9,040 nucleotides of DNA from Pseudomonadota bacterium (GCA_021828575.1 JAJZEL010000049.1:1-9040); one strand, 5' to 3'. Positions 1 to 7,709 are shown, counted from the first letter of the stretch. The notes: a model not told the origin generated them from the sequence alone. A program made the numbers and translations.

Positions 1-2160
1 CAACAACGTCAGACCGCACAGGCGTCGCCATTTGGCCTCGCCCGAACTGATGAACTGATCAATCACCACCTGGGCCCCATTAGCAAAATCTCCGAATTGA
101 GCTTCCCACAGAACCAGTTGACGCGGTTCAGCTGTAGCATAACCGTATTCAAATCCCAGCACGGCTTCTTCCGAAAGAATCGAATCGATGACTGTAAACG
201 TCCCTTGCGTGTCTGAAATATGTTGCAAAGGAATATGGATGCCTGAATCCCAGCGCTGGCGATTCAGATCGTGCAATACGGCATGACGATGGGAAAAAGT
301 ACCTCGCCCGGAATCCTGCCCGGAAAGCCTGATTCCATAGCTTTCATCAAGTAATGATGCATACGCCAGAGATTCGGCCATACCCCAGTCCAGAAGCACT
401 TTGCCGTATCCCATCTGACGCCTGGAATCCAGTACTTTTTGTACAGTGGGATGCAATGAAAAACCGTCAGGCACAGTTGTGAGCTTGTCTGATAATTGAC
501 GAAGTTTTTTCAGTGACACTGCGGTTTCTGCTGAAGCTCGCCAATCTTTTGTTCTGTACAGACTCCAGTCAACAGAAAATGGATTGACATGATCCTTCAG
601 TACGGTGTTTTCAAGCAACACCCCCGAGTCGAGTGCCGAACGGTACTCCTGCACCATTCTTTCACCCTCACCTTCTCCGAGGTACCCCTGCCGTTCAAGT
701 TGTTGCACGTATAATTGCCGGGTGGTGGGATGACTTGCAATCTTTTTGTACATCAATGGTTGCGTTATCATGGGTTCATCCTGCTCATTGTGCCCATGCC
801 GCCTGTAGCAAACCAGATCAATCACCACATCGCTGTGAAAGGTATTTCTGTAATCCAGTGCGATCTGCGTGACCAGCAACACCCTTTCAGGATCGTCCCC
901 ATTCACGTGAAACACGGGCGCATCGATCATTTTCACTACGTCAGTGCAATAAGTAGAAGAACGGGTATCGCGTGGATCGGAAGTGGTGAACCCGATCTGG
1001 TTATTGATCACGATATGCAGGGTTCCCCCTGTGGAATAACCCCTCGTCTTGGACAAAGACAGGGTCTCCATAATCACGCCCTGACCGGAAAACGCGGCGT
1101 CGCCATGAATCAGAAGGGGCAACACCTGTTCACCTTCCCAATCCTGTCTGCGATCCTGTCGGGCACGCACCGAACCTTCGACCACTGGATTAACGATTTC
1201 CAGATGAGAAGGATTGAATGCCAGGGTCAGATGAACCGGCCCTCCTGAAGTACGAATATCCGAAGAAAACCCTTGGTGATATTTCACGTCACCTGAAGAA
1301 AGCGAATGTGCATGTTGTCCTTCAAATTCCAGAAAGAGGTCCTTGGGCATCTTTCCCATACAATTGACAAGCACATTCAGCCTTCCCCGGTGAGCCATTC
1401 CAATCACGATTTCCTGAATTCCTGCCGCTCCCGCCCGCTGGATGCATTCGTTGACGATGGGAATAAGGTTTTCTCCTCCTTCCAGGGAAAAACGCTTCTG
1501 CCCCGTATAGCGAGTATGCAAAAAACGCTCCAGGGTTTCTGCAGCCGTCACATGCTGTAGCAATCGTATGCGTGCTTCTTTTGAAAAATCCGCTCCTGAG
1601 CGACAACCTTCAAACTTGTTCTGGATCCAGCGCTTCTGATCCGTTCGGTTCAAAAACATGTAGTCCACAGCCACATGGCCGCAATAAGTGCTCTCCAATG
1701 CTGCAATGATTTCCCTCAATGACGAACGCTTCGGCCCGACCAGGGAACCCGTATCAAACTCTGCATCAAGGTCTGCCACCGTCAGACCATAATGCGATAG
1801 TTGCAATTCAGGAATTTCCGGAACTGGCAGACGCTCCAAAGGGTCCAGCTTCGCAATCCTGTTGCCTTGAAAGCGATAGGCGTTGATCAATTGCAACACG
1901 GCCACCTGCCTGATATCGGGCGATGGGTATACTTTTTTTGACGGGGGCTTCGTTTCATGACGCCCCCATTCGGCCAATGCAACACGAATGAAGGAAGTTG
2001 AAATGTCTCTGGGACCGTCTGCTAACTGGAGTACATCAAAATACGCTTTCCATTTGACATCCACTCCATCAGGGTTTGCCAGATAGATGTCGTATATCTC
2101 TTCCATGTATGCAGCATTAGCAGCATAGAGGAATGAATTTTCCTGTTCCTGCTTCATCAT
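1..2160 (-). CDS. sucA: 2-oxoglutarate dehydrogenase E1 component (partial, C-terminus off the left edge)
   Basis: This is the thiamine diphosphate-dependent E1 subunit of the cytosolic 2-oxoglutarate dehydrogenase complex. It decarboxylates 2-oxoglutarate and passes the succinyl group to the lipoyl arm of E2 (SucB). My reverse-strand translation is open for 720 codons to base 1; the family is about 930-950 residues, so roughly the last quarter is missing. Visible landmarks are the N-terminal segment FLYAANAAYMEEIYDIYLA (residues 10-28) that family members use to dock on the complex, GMAHRGR (254-260), the thiamine-binding GDAAF...INNQIGF (353-391), YRRHGHNE (452-459), GQDSGRGTFSHRH (614-626) and SEEAVLGFEYGYA (663-675). 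The start is ATG at 2160, seven bases after a GGGGAGG ribosome site; a second ATG follows directly. It lies 27 bases after gltA and is probably cotranscribed. SucB would be expected just beyond the left edge. No frameshift is seen. Confidence 0.97.
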   Translation of the reverse strand, partial: MMKQEQENSFLYAANAAYMEEIYDIYLANPDGVDVKWKAYFDVLQLADGPRDISTSFIRVALAEWGRHETKPPSKKVYPSPDIRQVAVLQLINAYRFQGNRIAKLDPLERLPVPEIPELQLSHYGLTVADLDAEFDTGSLVGPKRSSLREIIAALESTYCGHVAVDYMFLNRTDQKRWIQNKFEGCRSGADFSKEARIRLLQHVTAAETLERFLHTRYTGQKRFSLEGGENLIPIVNECIQRAGAAGIQEIVIGMAHRGRLNVLVNCMGKMPKDLFLEFEGQHAHSLSSGDVKYHQGFSSDIRTSGGPVHLTLAFNPSHLEIVNPVVEGSVRARQDRRQDWEGEQVLPLLIHGDAAFSGQGVIMETLSLSKTRGYSTGGTLHIVINNQIGFTTSDPRDTRSSTYCTDVVKMIDAPVFHVNGDDPERVLLVTQIALDYRNTFHSDVVIDLVCYRRHGHNEQDEPMITQPLMYKKIASHPTTRQLYVQQLERQGYLGEGEGERMVQEYRSALDSGVLLENTVLKDHVNPFSVDWSLYRTKDWRASAETAVSLKKLRQLSDKLTTVPDGFSLHPTVQKVLDSRRQMGYGKVLLDWGMAESLAYASLLDESYGIRLSGQDSGRGTFSHRHAVLHDLNRQRWDSGIHIPLQHISDTQGTFTVIDSILSEEAVLGFEYGYATAEPRQLVLWEAQFGDFANGAQVVIDQFISSGEAKWRRLCGLTLL
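1943..1967. repeat. GC-rich inverted repeat inside early sucA
   Basis: The arms GGGGGC (1943-1948) and GCCCCC (1962-1967) are perfectly complementary around a 13-base spacer. An alternative fold pairs GGGGG with CCCCC, bulges three bases, then pairs CGT with ACG around a 6-base loop. In the sucA message the element covers about codons 65-73. The neighbouring 7-base A/T run lies after the second arm as A in the sucA RNA (it would be T before the first arm on the plus strand), so this is not an intrinsic terminator in either direction. It may be a chance product of Gly/Arg/Pro codons or a message structure. Confidence 0.5.
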
Positions 2161-2167
2161 TACCGGG

Positions 2168-2174
2168 CCTCCCC
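2168..2174 (-). promoter_or_regulatory. Ribosome binding site of sucA
   Basis: GGGGAGG on the minus strand, with a 7-base spacer to ATG at 2160. It fixes the sucA start within the 27-base gap after gltA and shows that sucA has its own strong initiation signal rather than depending only on coupling to gltA. Confidence 0.75.
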
Positions 2175-2187
2175 AACAGGTTCCTTC

Positions 2188-3483
2188 CTATGTGCGGTCA
2201 TCCATGGGAACCCAGTCCCGTTTTGCAGAACCCACATACAACTGCCTAGGTCTGCCAATTTTCTGATCCTCGTCGCTGACCATTTCATTCCATTGGCTGA
2301 TCCAGCCCACTGTTCTTCCCAGAGCAAAGACTGCAGTGAACATGCTGACTGGAATGCCTAGCGCTTTCAAGACGATGCCTGAGTAAAAATCCACGTTTGG
2401 ATACAGTTTTTTGGAAATGAAATAATCATCCTCAAGTGCAATCTGTTCAAGTTTCAAAGCCAGCTGAAAAAGCGGATCATCATGAAGACCCAGTTCATTC
2501 AGCACTTCATGGCAAGTTCTTCTCATCACTCCCGCACGGGGATCCATGTTCTTGTATACACGGTGCCCGAAGCCCATGAGTCGGAAATTGTCATTTTTAT
2601 CCTTGGCCCTTGCGATGTACTTGCCCACCTGTGACACATCTCCGATCTCTGACAATTGTCTGAGAACAGCCTCATTGGCCCCGCCGTGAGCAGGTCCCCA
2701 CAGGGCAGCGATCCCTGCTGCAATGCAGGCAAAAGGATTTGCACCACTGGATCCCGCCAATCGGACTGTGGACGTGGATGCGTTTTGCTCATGATCTGCA
2801 TGCAAGAGGAGGATCCGATCAAACGCCTTGACGAGAACTGGGTTGGGAATGTACTCCTCGCATGGAGTTGCAAACATCATGTAAAGAAAATTGGCCGCGT
2901 AATTCAAGTCGTTTCTGGGATACATGAATGGCAAGCCCGTGTTGTACCGGTAACACATGGCCGCAATGGTGGGAACCTTCGCCAGAAGCCTTGTCGCAGA
3001 TAAGGCCCGGTGTTCAGGTTTTGTGATGTTCAAGGCGTCATGATAGAAAGCCGAAAGAGCTCCCACCACACCTACCATGACTGCCATGGGATGCGCATCT
3101 CGTCTGAACCCTTTGAAAAAATTGGTCAGCTGGTCATGCACCATGGTATGTCTTCGAATATTTTTTTCGAAATCACGGCGCTGTTGGGCATTGGGCAACT
3201 CGCCATTCAGCAATAGATAACAAACCTCCATGAAATCGGAGTGATCGGCCAGTTGTTCGATGGGATACCCTCTGTAATACAGGAGTCCTGCTTCCCCATC
3301 AATGTACGTAATGGCCGATTTGCAGCTGGCTGTGGACAGGAAACCCGGATCATAAGTAAACATGCCTGTTTGACCAAACGCCCTGACATCCATGACGTCC
3401 GGACCAATGGAACCGGAATACACGGGCAATTCCACCGCGTTTCCATCACCATATGACAATACAGCTTTGCCTTTAAGCTTCAT
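2188..3483 (-). CDS. gltA: Citrate synthase, type II (hexameric Gram-negative type)
   Basis: Condenses acetyl-CoA with oxaloacetate to citrate in the cytosol, the entry step of the TCA cycle. The 431-residue product is close to the usual 427-435. The catalytic triad is present: His266 in WGPAHGGANEA, His307 in GFGHRVYKN and Asp365 in YPNVDFYSG, equivalent to E. coli His264, His305 and Asp362. RRHTMVH (110-116), Tyr147 and the RLLAK segment (165-169) match positions that bind the inhibitor NADH in the E. coli enzyme, so allosteric NADH inhibition is plausible but inferred. The ATG at 3483 follows a GGAG element with 7-base spacing. It lies 15 bases after sdhE and 27 bases before sucA. In E. 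coli gltA is divergent from sdh; here it is embedded between the sdh and suc genes, as in Betaproteobacteria. Confidence 0.98.
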   Translation of the reverse strand: MKLKGKAVLSYGDGNAVELPVYSGSIGPDVMDVRAFGQTGMFTYDPGFLSTASCKSAITYIDGEAGLLYYRGYPIEQLADHSDFMEVCYLLLNGELPNAQQRRDFEKNIRRHTMVHDQLTNFFKGFRRDAHPMAVMVGVVGALSAFYHDALNITKPEHRALSATRLLAKVPTIAAMCYRYNTGLPFMYPRNDLNYAANFLYMMFATPCEEYIPNPVLVKAFDRILLLHADHEQNASTSTVRLAGSSGANPFACIAAGIAALWGPAHGGANEAVLRQLSEIGDVSQVGKYIARAKDKNDNFRLMGFGHRVYKNMDPRAGVMRRTCHEVLNELGLHDDPLFQLALKLEQIALEDDYFISKKLYPNVDFYSGIVLKALGIPVSMFTAVFALGRTVGWISQWNEMVSDEDQKIGRPRQLYVGSAKRDWVPMDDRT

Positions 3484-3498
3484 CTGCCCTCTCCATTT

Positions 3499-3735
3499 TC
3501 AAGCCTTTCTGATTTTGCCAAGGACAGTCTCCCAATCCTTGTCGGGTGGCAACATTTCCCCCATGACAAGATCCAAAAAATCTTTGTCCGCCAATTTCAA
3601 CAACGCATCATATATCTTGATGTCTTCCTGGCTCATGGTTTCCAGATGGTTTGCAAGAAAGCGCTCAAGCAGCAAATCCAGTTCCAGCAATCCTCTCCTG
3701 CTTCTCCAGCGCAATTTTTCCTGTTCGCGGACCAT
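3499..3735 (-). CDS. sdhE: Succinate dehydrogenase flavinylation factor SdhE (YgfY/Sdh5 family)
   Basis: A small 78-residue, mostly helical cytosolic protein that promotes covalent attachment of FAD to SdhA. The family signature RGxxE is seen as RRGLLELD, with Arg14, Gly15 and Glu18, followed by the typical acidic segment DALLKLADKDFLDLVMG. Length is normal for the family (about 80-95 residues). The start at ATG 3735 lies 15 bases after the sdhB stop; upstream only a weak AAAGGG-like ribosome site with a long spacer is visible, so translation may partly depend on coupling to sdhB. Its position directly after sdhB agrees with its role as assembly factor for the SdhA encoded two genes upstream. 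Confidence 0.95.
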   Translation of the reverse strand: MVREQEKLRWRSRRGLLELDLLLERFLANHLETMSQEDIKIYDALLKLADKDFLDLVMGEMLPPDKDWETVLGKIRKA

Positions 3736-3750
3736 CTCGTGTGCGCCCTT

Positions 3751-4446
3751 TCAAACCATTCGTTTGACCATCTGTTCCTTGATCTTTCCGATTGCATTTG
3801 TTGGATTAAGCCCTTTTGGACACACGTCGACACAATTCATGATGGTGTGACAGCGAAACAGTCGATAAGGGTCATCCAGGTTATCCAGACGTTCGCTGGT
3901 CGCTTCATCTCGAGTGTCTGCAATGAAGCGGTAAGCCTGTAAAAGAGCAGCCGGCCCGAGAAACTTATCCGGATTCCACCAAAAGGAAGGACAGGATGTG
4001 CTGCAACAGGCACAGAGAACGCATTCATAAAGGCCGTTCAACTCTTCCCGGTCTTCCGGAGATTGCAGCCTTTCTTTCTGCGGGGGAGGGCTGTCATTGA
4101 TCAGATAAGGTTTTACGGAATGGTATTGCCTGAAAAACTGACTCATATCTACGATAAGATCCCTGATTACCGGCAACCCAGGCAATGGCCTCAATACGAC
4201 GGGTTCCTTCAGGTCTTTCAGAGGGGTGATGCAAGCCAATCCGTTTCTTCCATTGATATTCATGCCATCCGAGCCACATACCCCTTCACGGCATGATTTA
4301 CGCAAACCCAGTGAATCATCCATGCTCCTAATGCGAAGAATGGCATCCAGAAGCATGCGATCCGTATGCTGAAGCTCCACGTCATAATCCTTCATGTAGG
4401 GCTTTTCGTCTTTCTCTGGGTTATACCGGTATATGCTGAATTTCAT
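3751..4446 (-). CDS. sdhB: Succinate dehydrogenase iron-sulfur subunit
   Basis: Carries electrons from the SdhA flavin to the membrane quinone site through three iron-sulfur clusters. The 231-residue protein has all expected ligands: for [2Fe-2S] Cys52, Cys57, Asp60 and Cys72 (CREGVCGSD...C), with Asp as in E. coli; for [4Fe-4S] Cys142, Cys145, Cys148 and Cys209; for [3Fe-4S] Cys152, Cys199 and Cys205. The C-terminal ferredoxin-like part reads CHTIMNCVDVCPKGLNP (199-215). I chose ATG at 4446 because a GAAGG site lies 7 bases upstream and the protein then starts MKFSIYRYNP like its relatives. The open frame extends to a TTG at 4467 overlapping the sdhA stop, which is a less likely start. It sits 17 bases after sdhA and 15 before sdhE. 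Confidence 0.97.
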   Translation of the reverse strand: MKFSIYRYNPEKDEKPYMKDYDVELQHTDRMLLDAILRIRSMDDSLGLRKSCREGVCGSDGMNINGRNGLACITPLKDLKEPVVLRPLPGLPVIRDLIVDMSQFFRQYHSVKPYLINDSPPPQKERLQSPEDREELNGLYECVLCACCSTSCPSFWWNPDKFLGPAALLQAYRFIADTRDEATSERLDNLDDPYRLFRCHTIMNCVDVCPKGLNPTNAIGKIKEQMVKRMV

Positions 4447-4453
4447 GCGCTGG

Positions 4454-4458
4454 CCTTC
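4454..4458 (-). promoter_or_regulatory. Ribosome binding site deciding the sdhB start
   Basis: GAAGG on the minus strand, 7 bases before ATG at 4446. The in-frame TTG at 4467 would place this site inside the coding region and adds seven residues not usual at the SdhB N-terminus, so the ATG is preferred. Confidence 0.65.
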
Positions 4459-4463
4459 AAGGG

Positions 4464-6227
4464 TCAATAGACCCTGACCTTGGGTTCAAAGGACTCTACT
4501 GTCAATGGCTGCAAATTGACTGGCTTGTATTCCAACCGATTTTCTTCGAGATACCAGAGGGAATGCTTCAACCAATTCTTGTCATCACGTTCCCGAAAAT
4601 CATCCCTTGCATGCGCGCCACGACTTTCCTGACGGGCAAGCGCCGAGACCAGGGTGGCCTGGGCCACTATGGCCATGTTTTCCAGTTCAAGTGCCTCAAT
4701 TCGGGCCGTATTGAAGACTCTGCTTTTGTCCTGAATGGCAGTGCAATGGACACGGTCCACCACTTCTGAGATTTTCACCACCCCTTCTTCCAGCAAGGGC
4801 CCCGTGCGGAACACACCTGCATGATGCTGCACCACCTTGCGCATGGAAGCCGAGACCGCCGCCACGCTTTCCCCTGATTGAGCCTTATCAATACGGGAAA
4901 GACGCGCCACGGATTGATCCGCTGCATCCCCCGGCAAATCTCTGTGTTGCGGGTTCGTGGCCAGCCATCCAGCCACATGATCACCTGCTGACTTGCCAAA
5001 AACGAGCAAGTCCAGCAGCGAGTTGGTGCCCAACCGGTTGGCACCATGAACAGACACGCAGGCACATTCTCCAATGGCATAAAGGCCCGGTACCACTTCA
5101 GCCGGATTGTCCCCTTTGGGAGCCACCACCTGACCATAGTAATTCGTCGGAATCCCGCCCATCTGGTAGTGACAGGTGGGAACCACTGGAATGGGCTCCC
5201 TCACAGGATCCACATGGGCAAACTTGATGGCAATCTCCCTGATGCCAGGCAAGCGCTTCTGGATCACCTCCACCCCCAGGTGATCCAGTTTCAGCAGCAC
5301 GTGGTCTTTCTCCGGGCCAACTCCACGTCCTTCCTTGATTTCCTGATCCATGGCCCGGGATACCACATCCCGACTGGCCAAATCTTTCATGTGAGGAGCA
5401 TAGCGTTCCATGAAACGTTCACCATTGGCGTTCAGCAGTATGCCGCCTTCGCCACGAACTCCTTCAGTAATCAGGATACCTGCACCAGCCACTCCTGTCG
5501 GATGAAACTGCCAGAATTCCATGTCCTCCAGGGGAATCCCTGCTCGCGCCGCCATTCCAAGACCATCACCCGTGTTAATAAAAGCATTGGTGCTTGACTG
5601 AAAAATCCTCCCGGCCCCGCCTGTGGCAAGAACCGTGGCCTTGGCCTGGAAAACCACGGTGTCACCTGTTTCCATTTCAAGCGCCACAACACCTACCACA
5701 ACACCCTCATAATCCCTGATCAGGTCGAGCACCATCCATTCCACAAAAAAATGACAATGTGCGCTGACATTCCTCTGATACAAAGTATGCAACATGGCAT
5801 GCCCGGTCCGGTCAGCTGCTGCACAGGCGCGCTGGACAGGCCTTTCGCCAAAATTTTGTGAATGCCCTCCAAATGGCCTCTGATATATGGTGCCATCAGC
5901 ATTCCTGTCAAAGGGCATACCGTAATGCTCGAGTTCATACACCACTTCTGATGCCTTTCGACACATGAATTCGATAGCGTCCTGATCACCCAGATAATCT
6001 GACCCCTTGATGGTGTCGTACATGTGCCATAGCCAGTGATCTTCCTGCATGTTGCCCAGAGAAGCGCTTATCCCGCCTTGGGCTGCGACTGTGTGCGATC
6101 TTGTGGGAAACACCTTGGAAAAAACAGCCACATGGTGCCCCGCCTCCGATAACTGCAAAGCCGCCCTCAGGCCGGACCCCCCACCCCCTACTATGACCAC
6201 ATCGTATTTTTGACGCGACAATCCCAT
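4464..6227 (-). CDS. sdhA: Succinate dehydrogenase flavoprotein subunit
   Basis: Catalytic subunit on the cytosolic face of complex II; oxidises succinate to fumarate using covalently bound FAD. The 587-residue length matches the E. coli protein (588). Visible are the dinucleotide-binding VVIVGGGGSG (10-19), the FAD-linking His45 in PTRSHTVAAQGG, and catalytic residues at His242 (WQFHPTG), Glu255 (TEG) and Arg286 (ASRDVVSR), with His353 in PTCHYQMGGIPT; the first four share E. coli numbering. The capping domain lies between the two parts of the FAD domain, followed by the helical C-terminus ending VESFEPKVRVY. Its ATG immediately follows the sdhD stop codon with no gap, and a GGGG element inside the sdhD end serves as ribosome site, so translation is probably coupled. 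Confidence 0.98.
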   Translation of the reverse strand: MGLSRQKYDVVIVGGGGSGLRAALQLSEAGHHVAVFSKVFPTRSHTVAAQGGISASLGNMQEDHWLWHMYDTIKGSDYLGDQDAIEFMCRKASEVVYELEHYGMPFDRNADGTIYQRPFGGHSQNFGERPVQRACAAADRTGHAMLHTLYQRNVSAHCHFFVEWMVLDLIRDYEGVVVGVVALEMETGDTVVFQAKATVLATGGAGRIFQSSTNAFINTGDGLGMAARAGIPLEDMEFWQFHPTGVAGAGILITEGVRGEGGILLNANGERFMERYAPHMKDLASRDVVSRAMDQEIKEGRGVGPEKDHVLLKLDHLGVEVIQKRLPGIREIAIKFAHVDPVREPIPVVPTCHYQMGGIPTNYYGQVVAPKGDNPAEVVPGLYAIGECACVSVHGANRLGTNSLLDLLVFGKSAGDHVAGWLATNPQHRDLPGDAADQSVARLSRIDKAQSGESVAAVSASMRKVVQHHAGVFRTGPLLEEGVVKISEVVDRVHCTAIQDKSRVFNTARIEALELENMAIVAQATLVSALARQESRGAHARDDFRERDDKNWLKHSLWYLEENRLEYKPVNLQPLTVESFEPKVRVY

Positions 6228-6575
6228 TCACATACCCCACAACAACGTAGCAGCCCAAAGGGCGTACATCATCAACAACAGGATGACAATGACTTGCAGC
6301 ATCAGGCGCACCGGATAGGGATGCACATAATCCATGAAAATATCACGCACCCCAACCCATGCATGCAGGAGGAGGGCGATGATGGACAGAAGCGTGAAAA
6401 TCTTCACAAAGGGATGTGACAGCACCGTCTTCCACGAATCGTACGTCAACGGTGCGCTCCAATAGAAAAACAACATCAGGGCACAAACATAGGCCACCAT
6501 CACAAGCGCAGAAATTCGCTGAATCAGCCAGTCCCTCAGGCCATAATGGGCACCCACAACTACTCTGTTCACCAT
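6228..6575 (-). CDS. sdhD: Succinate dehydrogenase membrane anchor subunit SdhD
   Basis: One of the two integral membrane anchors of complex II that hold haem b and form the ubiquinone site. From ATG 6575 the protein is 115 residues, the same length as in E. coli, with three hydrophobic segments at about 18-38, 56-77 and 91-112. His71 in LLHAWVG and Asp82-Tyr83 in MDYVHP share E. coli numbering; Tyr83 contributes to quinone binding in that enzyme. This start overlaps the sdhC stop by seven bases (ATGGTGA) and follows an AGGAG site with 7-base spacing. The frame is open up to an ATG at 6626, but that would add 17 polar residues inside sdhC and lacks family support. Confidence 0.96.
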   Translation of the reverse strand: MVNRVVVGAHYGLRDWLIQRISALVMVAYVCALMLFFYWSAPLTYDSWKTVLSHPFVKIFTLLSIIALLLHAWVGVRDIFMDYVHPYPVRLMLQVIVILLLMMYALWAATLLWGM

Positions 6576-6961
6576 AGAAAGGCTCCTGCCAGCGTTGTCA
6601 GGACAAGGCTGGTCACGATTACCCACAAGCTGGACGTTCTGGCCTTTTCCAGTTGGACCCCTTTATGCATGTCAAGAAAAAGAAACCGGATCCCGGCAAA
6701 AAAATGGTGAATGAATGACCAGATCAGGAATAACAGGGCCAGTCGGGCTAGAGGATCAGTGTCGACCGTATGCCTGATCATTTCGAACCCTTCTTCCGAC
6801 TGTAGTGATAATTGCAGCATTGCCAGTATTAGTGGAATACCTGCCAGAAAAAGCAATGCGCCACTGATTCGGTGCAAAATGGAAACAATGCCAGGCAACG
6901 GCAACCGGATGGTTCTGAGATCCAGATTCTTTGGTCGGACCGTAGGCGTGCCTCTTTCCAT
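6569..6961 (-). CDS. sdhC: Succinate dehydrogenase cytochrome b556 subunit SdhC
   Basis: Membrane anchor of complex II that, with SdhD, binds haem b and reduces ubiquinone. The 130-residue protein shows the family start RPKNLDLRTIRLPLPGIVSI and the signature SILHRISG, with Ser27 and Arg31 at the same numbers as the quinone-binding Ser27 and Arg31 of E. coli. The haem ligand corresponds to the second His of IHHFFAGIR (about His86; His84 in E. coli). Three hydrophobic segments lie at about 24-50, 72-95 and 108-129. It begins 16 bases after the stop of the upstream GntR-type gene, with only a modest AGG ribosome site at 10-base spacing, and its last seven bases overlap sdhD. Confidence 0.97.
   Translation of the reverse strand: MERGTPTVRPKNLDLRTIRLPLPGIVSILHRISGALLFLAGIPLILAMLQLSLQSEEGFEMIRHTVDTDPLARLALLFLIWSFIHHFFAGIRFLFLDMHKGVQLEKARTSSLWVIVTSLVLTTLAGAFLW
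6583..6587 (-). promoter_or_regulatory. Ribosome binding site deciding the sdhD start
   Basis: AGGAG on the minus strand, inside the last codons of sdhC and 7 bases before ATG at 6575. It selects the 115-residue SdhD over the longer frame beginning at 6626. Confidence 0.7.
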
Positions 6962-6977
6962 GACTGGGTGACCTGTC

Positions 6978-7709
6978 TCAACTCATTTCGGTGACATACG
7001 AAAATGTATTTGTATGACAAAGACCGCGTCTCCATTCTACAGGTTTATCACCGTAGGTGAAGGCAACACGATCAACGCGCAAAAGTGGTGATCCTGGCGA
7101 CAAACCGAGATGGTGAGCCACTTCCGAGCTAGCTGCCACAGCCTTGATGTGCTCTTCGGCACGAATCATGGCCACTCCGAACCTTGATTCAAAAAAACTA
7201 TAGAGGGAACCGGTAAAATTCCGGATCATCCCTTCATCCAGCCCTTTGAACAGGATGGAAGGTATGTGAATTTCATCATGGATGACGGGCACACCCCCAA
7301 AAAAAAGCAATCTTTTGATACAAAAAATGCCTGCGCCAACCCTGACATCCAGTCGACTGGCTGATTCGTCATCAGCCCGCTCCCTGGTCAAGGACAACAA
7401 ATGGCTGGAAGGCGAATCATGCGTGCCGGTATCAGGAAACACTCTCAAAAAACGCGTTGACGAACGTTCCTGAGAATGGCTAGCCACGAAAGTTCCCTTG
7501 CCCTGCCGTCGTATCAGGATATTTTCTGCGGCAAGCGCATCAATGGCTTTCCTGACCGTTCCCTGACTCACCTGAAAACGGTTTGCCAGTTCCATTTCGC
7601 TTGGGATGACATCGCCCGGTTTCCACTCGCCAGCCACAAGACTCTGCGTAATCAGGATCTTGATCTGGTCGTACAGCGGTCTGTAATTGGGCGCTGCAAT
7701 GGAACTCAT
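6978..7709 (-). CDS. GntR-family transcriptional regulator, HutC subfamily (UTRA ligand-binding domain)
   Basis: Predicted DNA-binding repressor or activator that responds to a small effector. From the ATG at 7709 (243 residues) it has an N-terminal winged helix-turn-helix at about residues 9-78 with RPLYDQIKILI, the recognition part VSQGTVRKAIDALAAENIL and the wing RRQGKGTFVAS. A C-terminal UTRA-type domain covers about residues 90-235 and includes IKRLLFFGGVPVIHDEIHIP and the closing VDRVAFTYGDKPVEWRR. A longer start at 7736 adds nine residues but has no visible ribosome site; the 7709 start has GGAG at 7721-7724 with a somewhat long 11-base spacer. It is divergent from acnA and lies 16 bases before sdhC, so it probably controls TCA genes and possibly itself. 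The effector is unknown; an organic acid of the cycle is a guess. Confidence 0.92.
   Translation of the reverse strand: MSSIAAPNYRPLYDQIKILITQSLVAGEWKPGDVIPSEMELANRFQVSQGTVRKAIDALAAENILIRRQGKGTFVASHSQERSSTRFLRVFPDTGTHDSPSSHLLSLTRERADDESASRLDVRVGAGIFCIKRLLFFGGVPVIHDEIHIPSILFKGLDEGMIRNFTGSLYSFFESRFGVAMIRAEEHIKAVAASSEVAHHLGLSPGSPLLRVDRVAFTYGDKPVEWRRGLCHTNTFSYVTEMS
6995..7021 (-). promoter_or_regulatory. Possible regulator site upstream of sdhC
   Basis: An AT-rich element inside the 3' end of the GntR-type gene, 34-60 bases before the sdhC start. It contains the inverted repeat CATAC-N12-GTATG (6995-6999 and 7012-7016) and, on the minus strand, the pattern TTTGTC-N17-TATG. The same TTTGTC-N17-(C/T)ATG layout is present on the plus strand at 7765-7791 in front of acnA, with 15 of 27 positions identical. 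Since the bases also encode the last residues of the regulator, the match may be chance. Confidence 0.3.
7034..7062 (-). promoter_or_regulatory. Candidate internal promoter for sdhC
   Basis: On the minus strand TTCACC (7057-7062, four of six matches to the -35 consensus), a 17-base spacer, and TAGAAT (7034-7039, five of six matches to the -10 consensus). Transcription would begin near 7027, about 65 bases before sdhC, and read through the palindromic element at 6995-7016. It lies within the regulator gene, so it is a weak inference from pattern alone; the operon may instead rely on the promoter before the regulator. Confidence 0.3.

Noticed and set aside
715..1248. A 177-codon open frame on the plus strand
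   Set aside because: It is fully antisense to the conserved thiamine-binding region of sucA, shows no domain or clear ribosome site, and is best explained as a shadow of the sucA frame.
1932..1967. Inverted repeat next to a T/A run as an intrinsic terminator in sucA
   Set aside because: On the plus strand the T run precedes the stem, and in the sucA RNA the run after the stem is A, so it cannot act as a standard terminator in either direction.
3392..3850. A 152-codon open frame on the plus strand
   Set aside because: It runs antisense across the start of gltA, all of sdhE and the end of sdhB, with low-complexity Ser-rich content typical of antisense translation.
4447..4467. TTG start for SdhB at 4467
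   Set aside because: The ATG at 4446 has a well-spaced GAAGG site and gives the usual N-terminus.
5046..5597. A 183-codon open frame on the plus strand
   Set aside because: It is antisense to the catalytic region of sdhA, whose residues are fully conserved in the minus-strand frame; nothing in the plus-strand product resembles a protein family.
6576..6626. Longer SdhD starting at 6626
   Set aside because: It adds 17 polar residues inside sdhC; the ATG at 6575 has an AGGAG site at ideal spacing and yields exactly the E. coli length and residue numbering.
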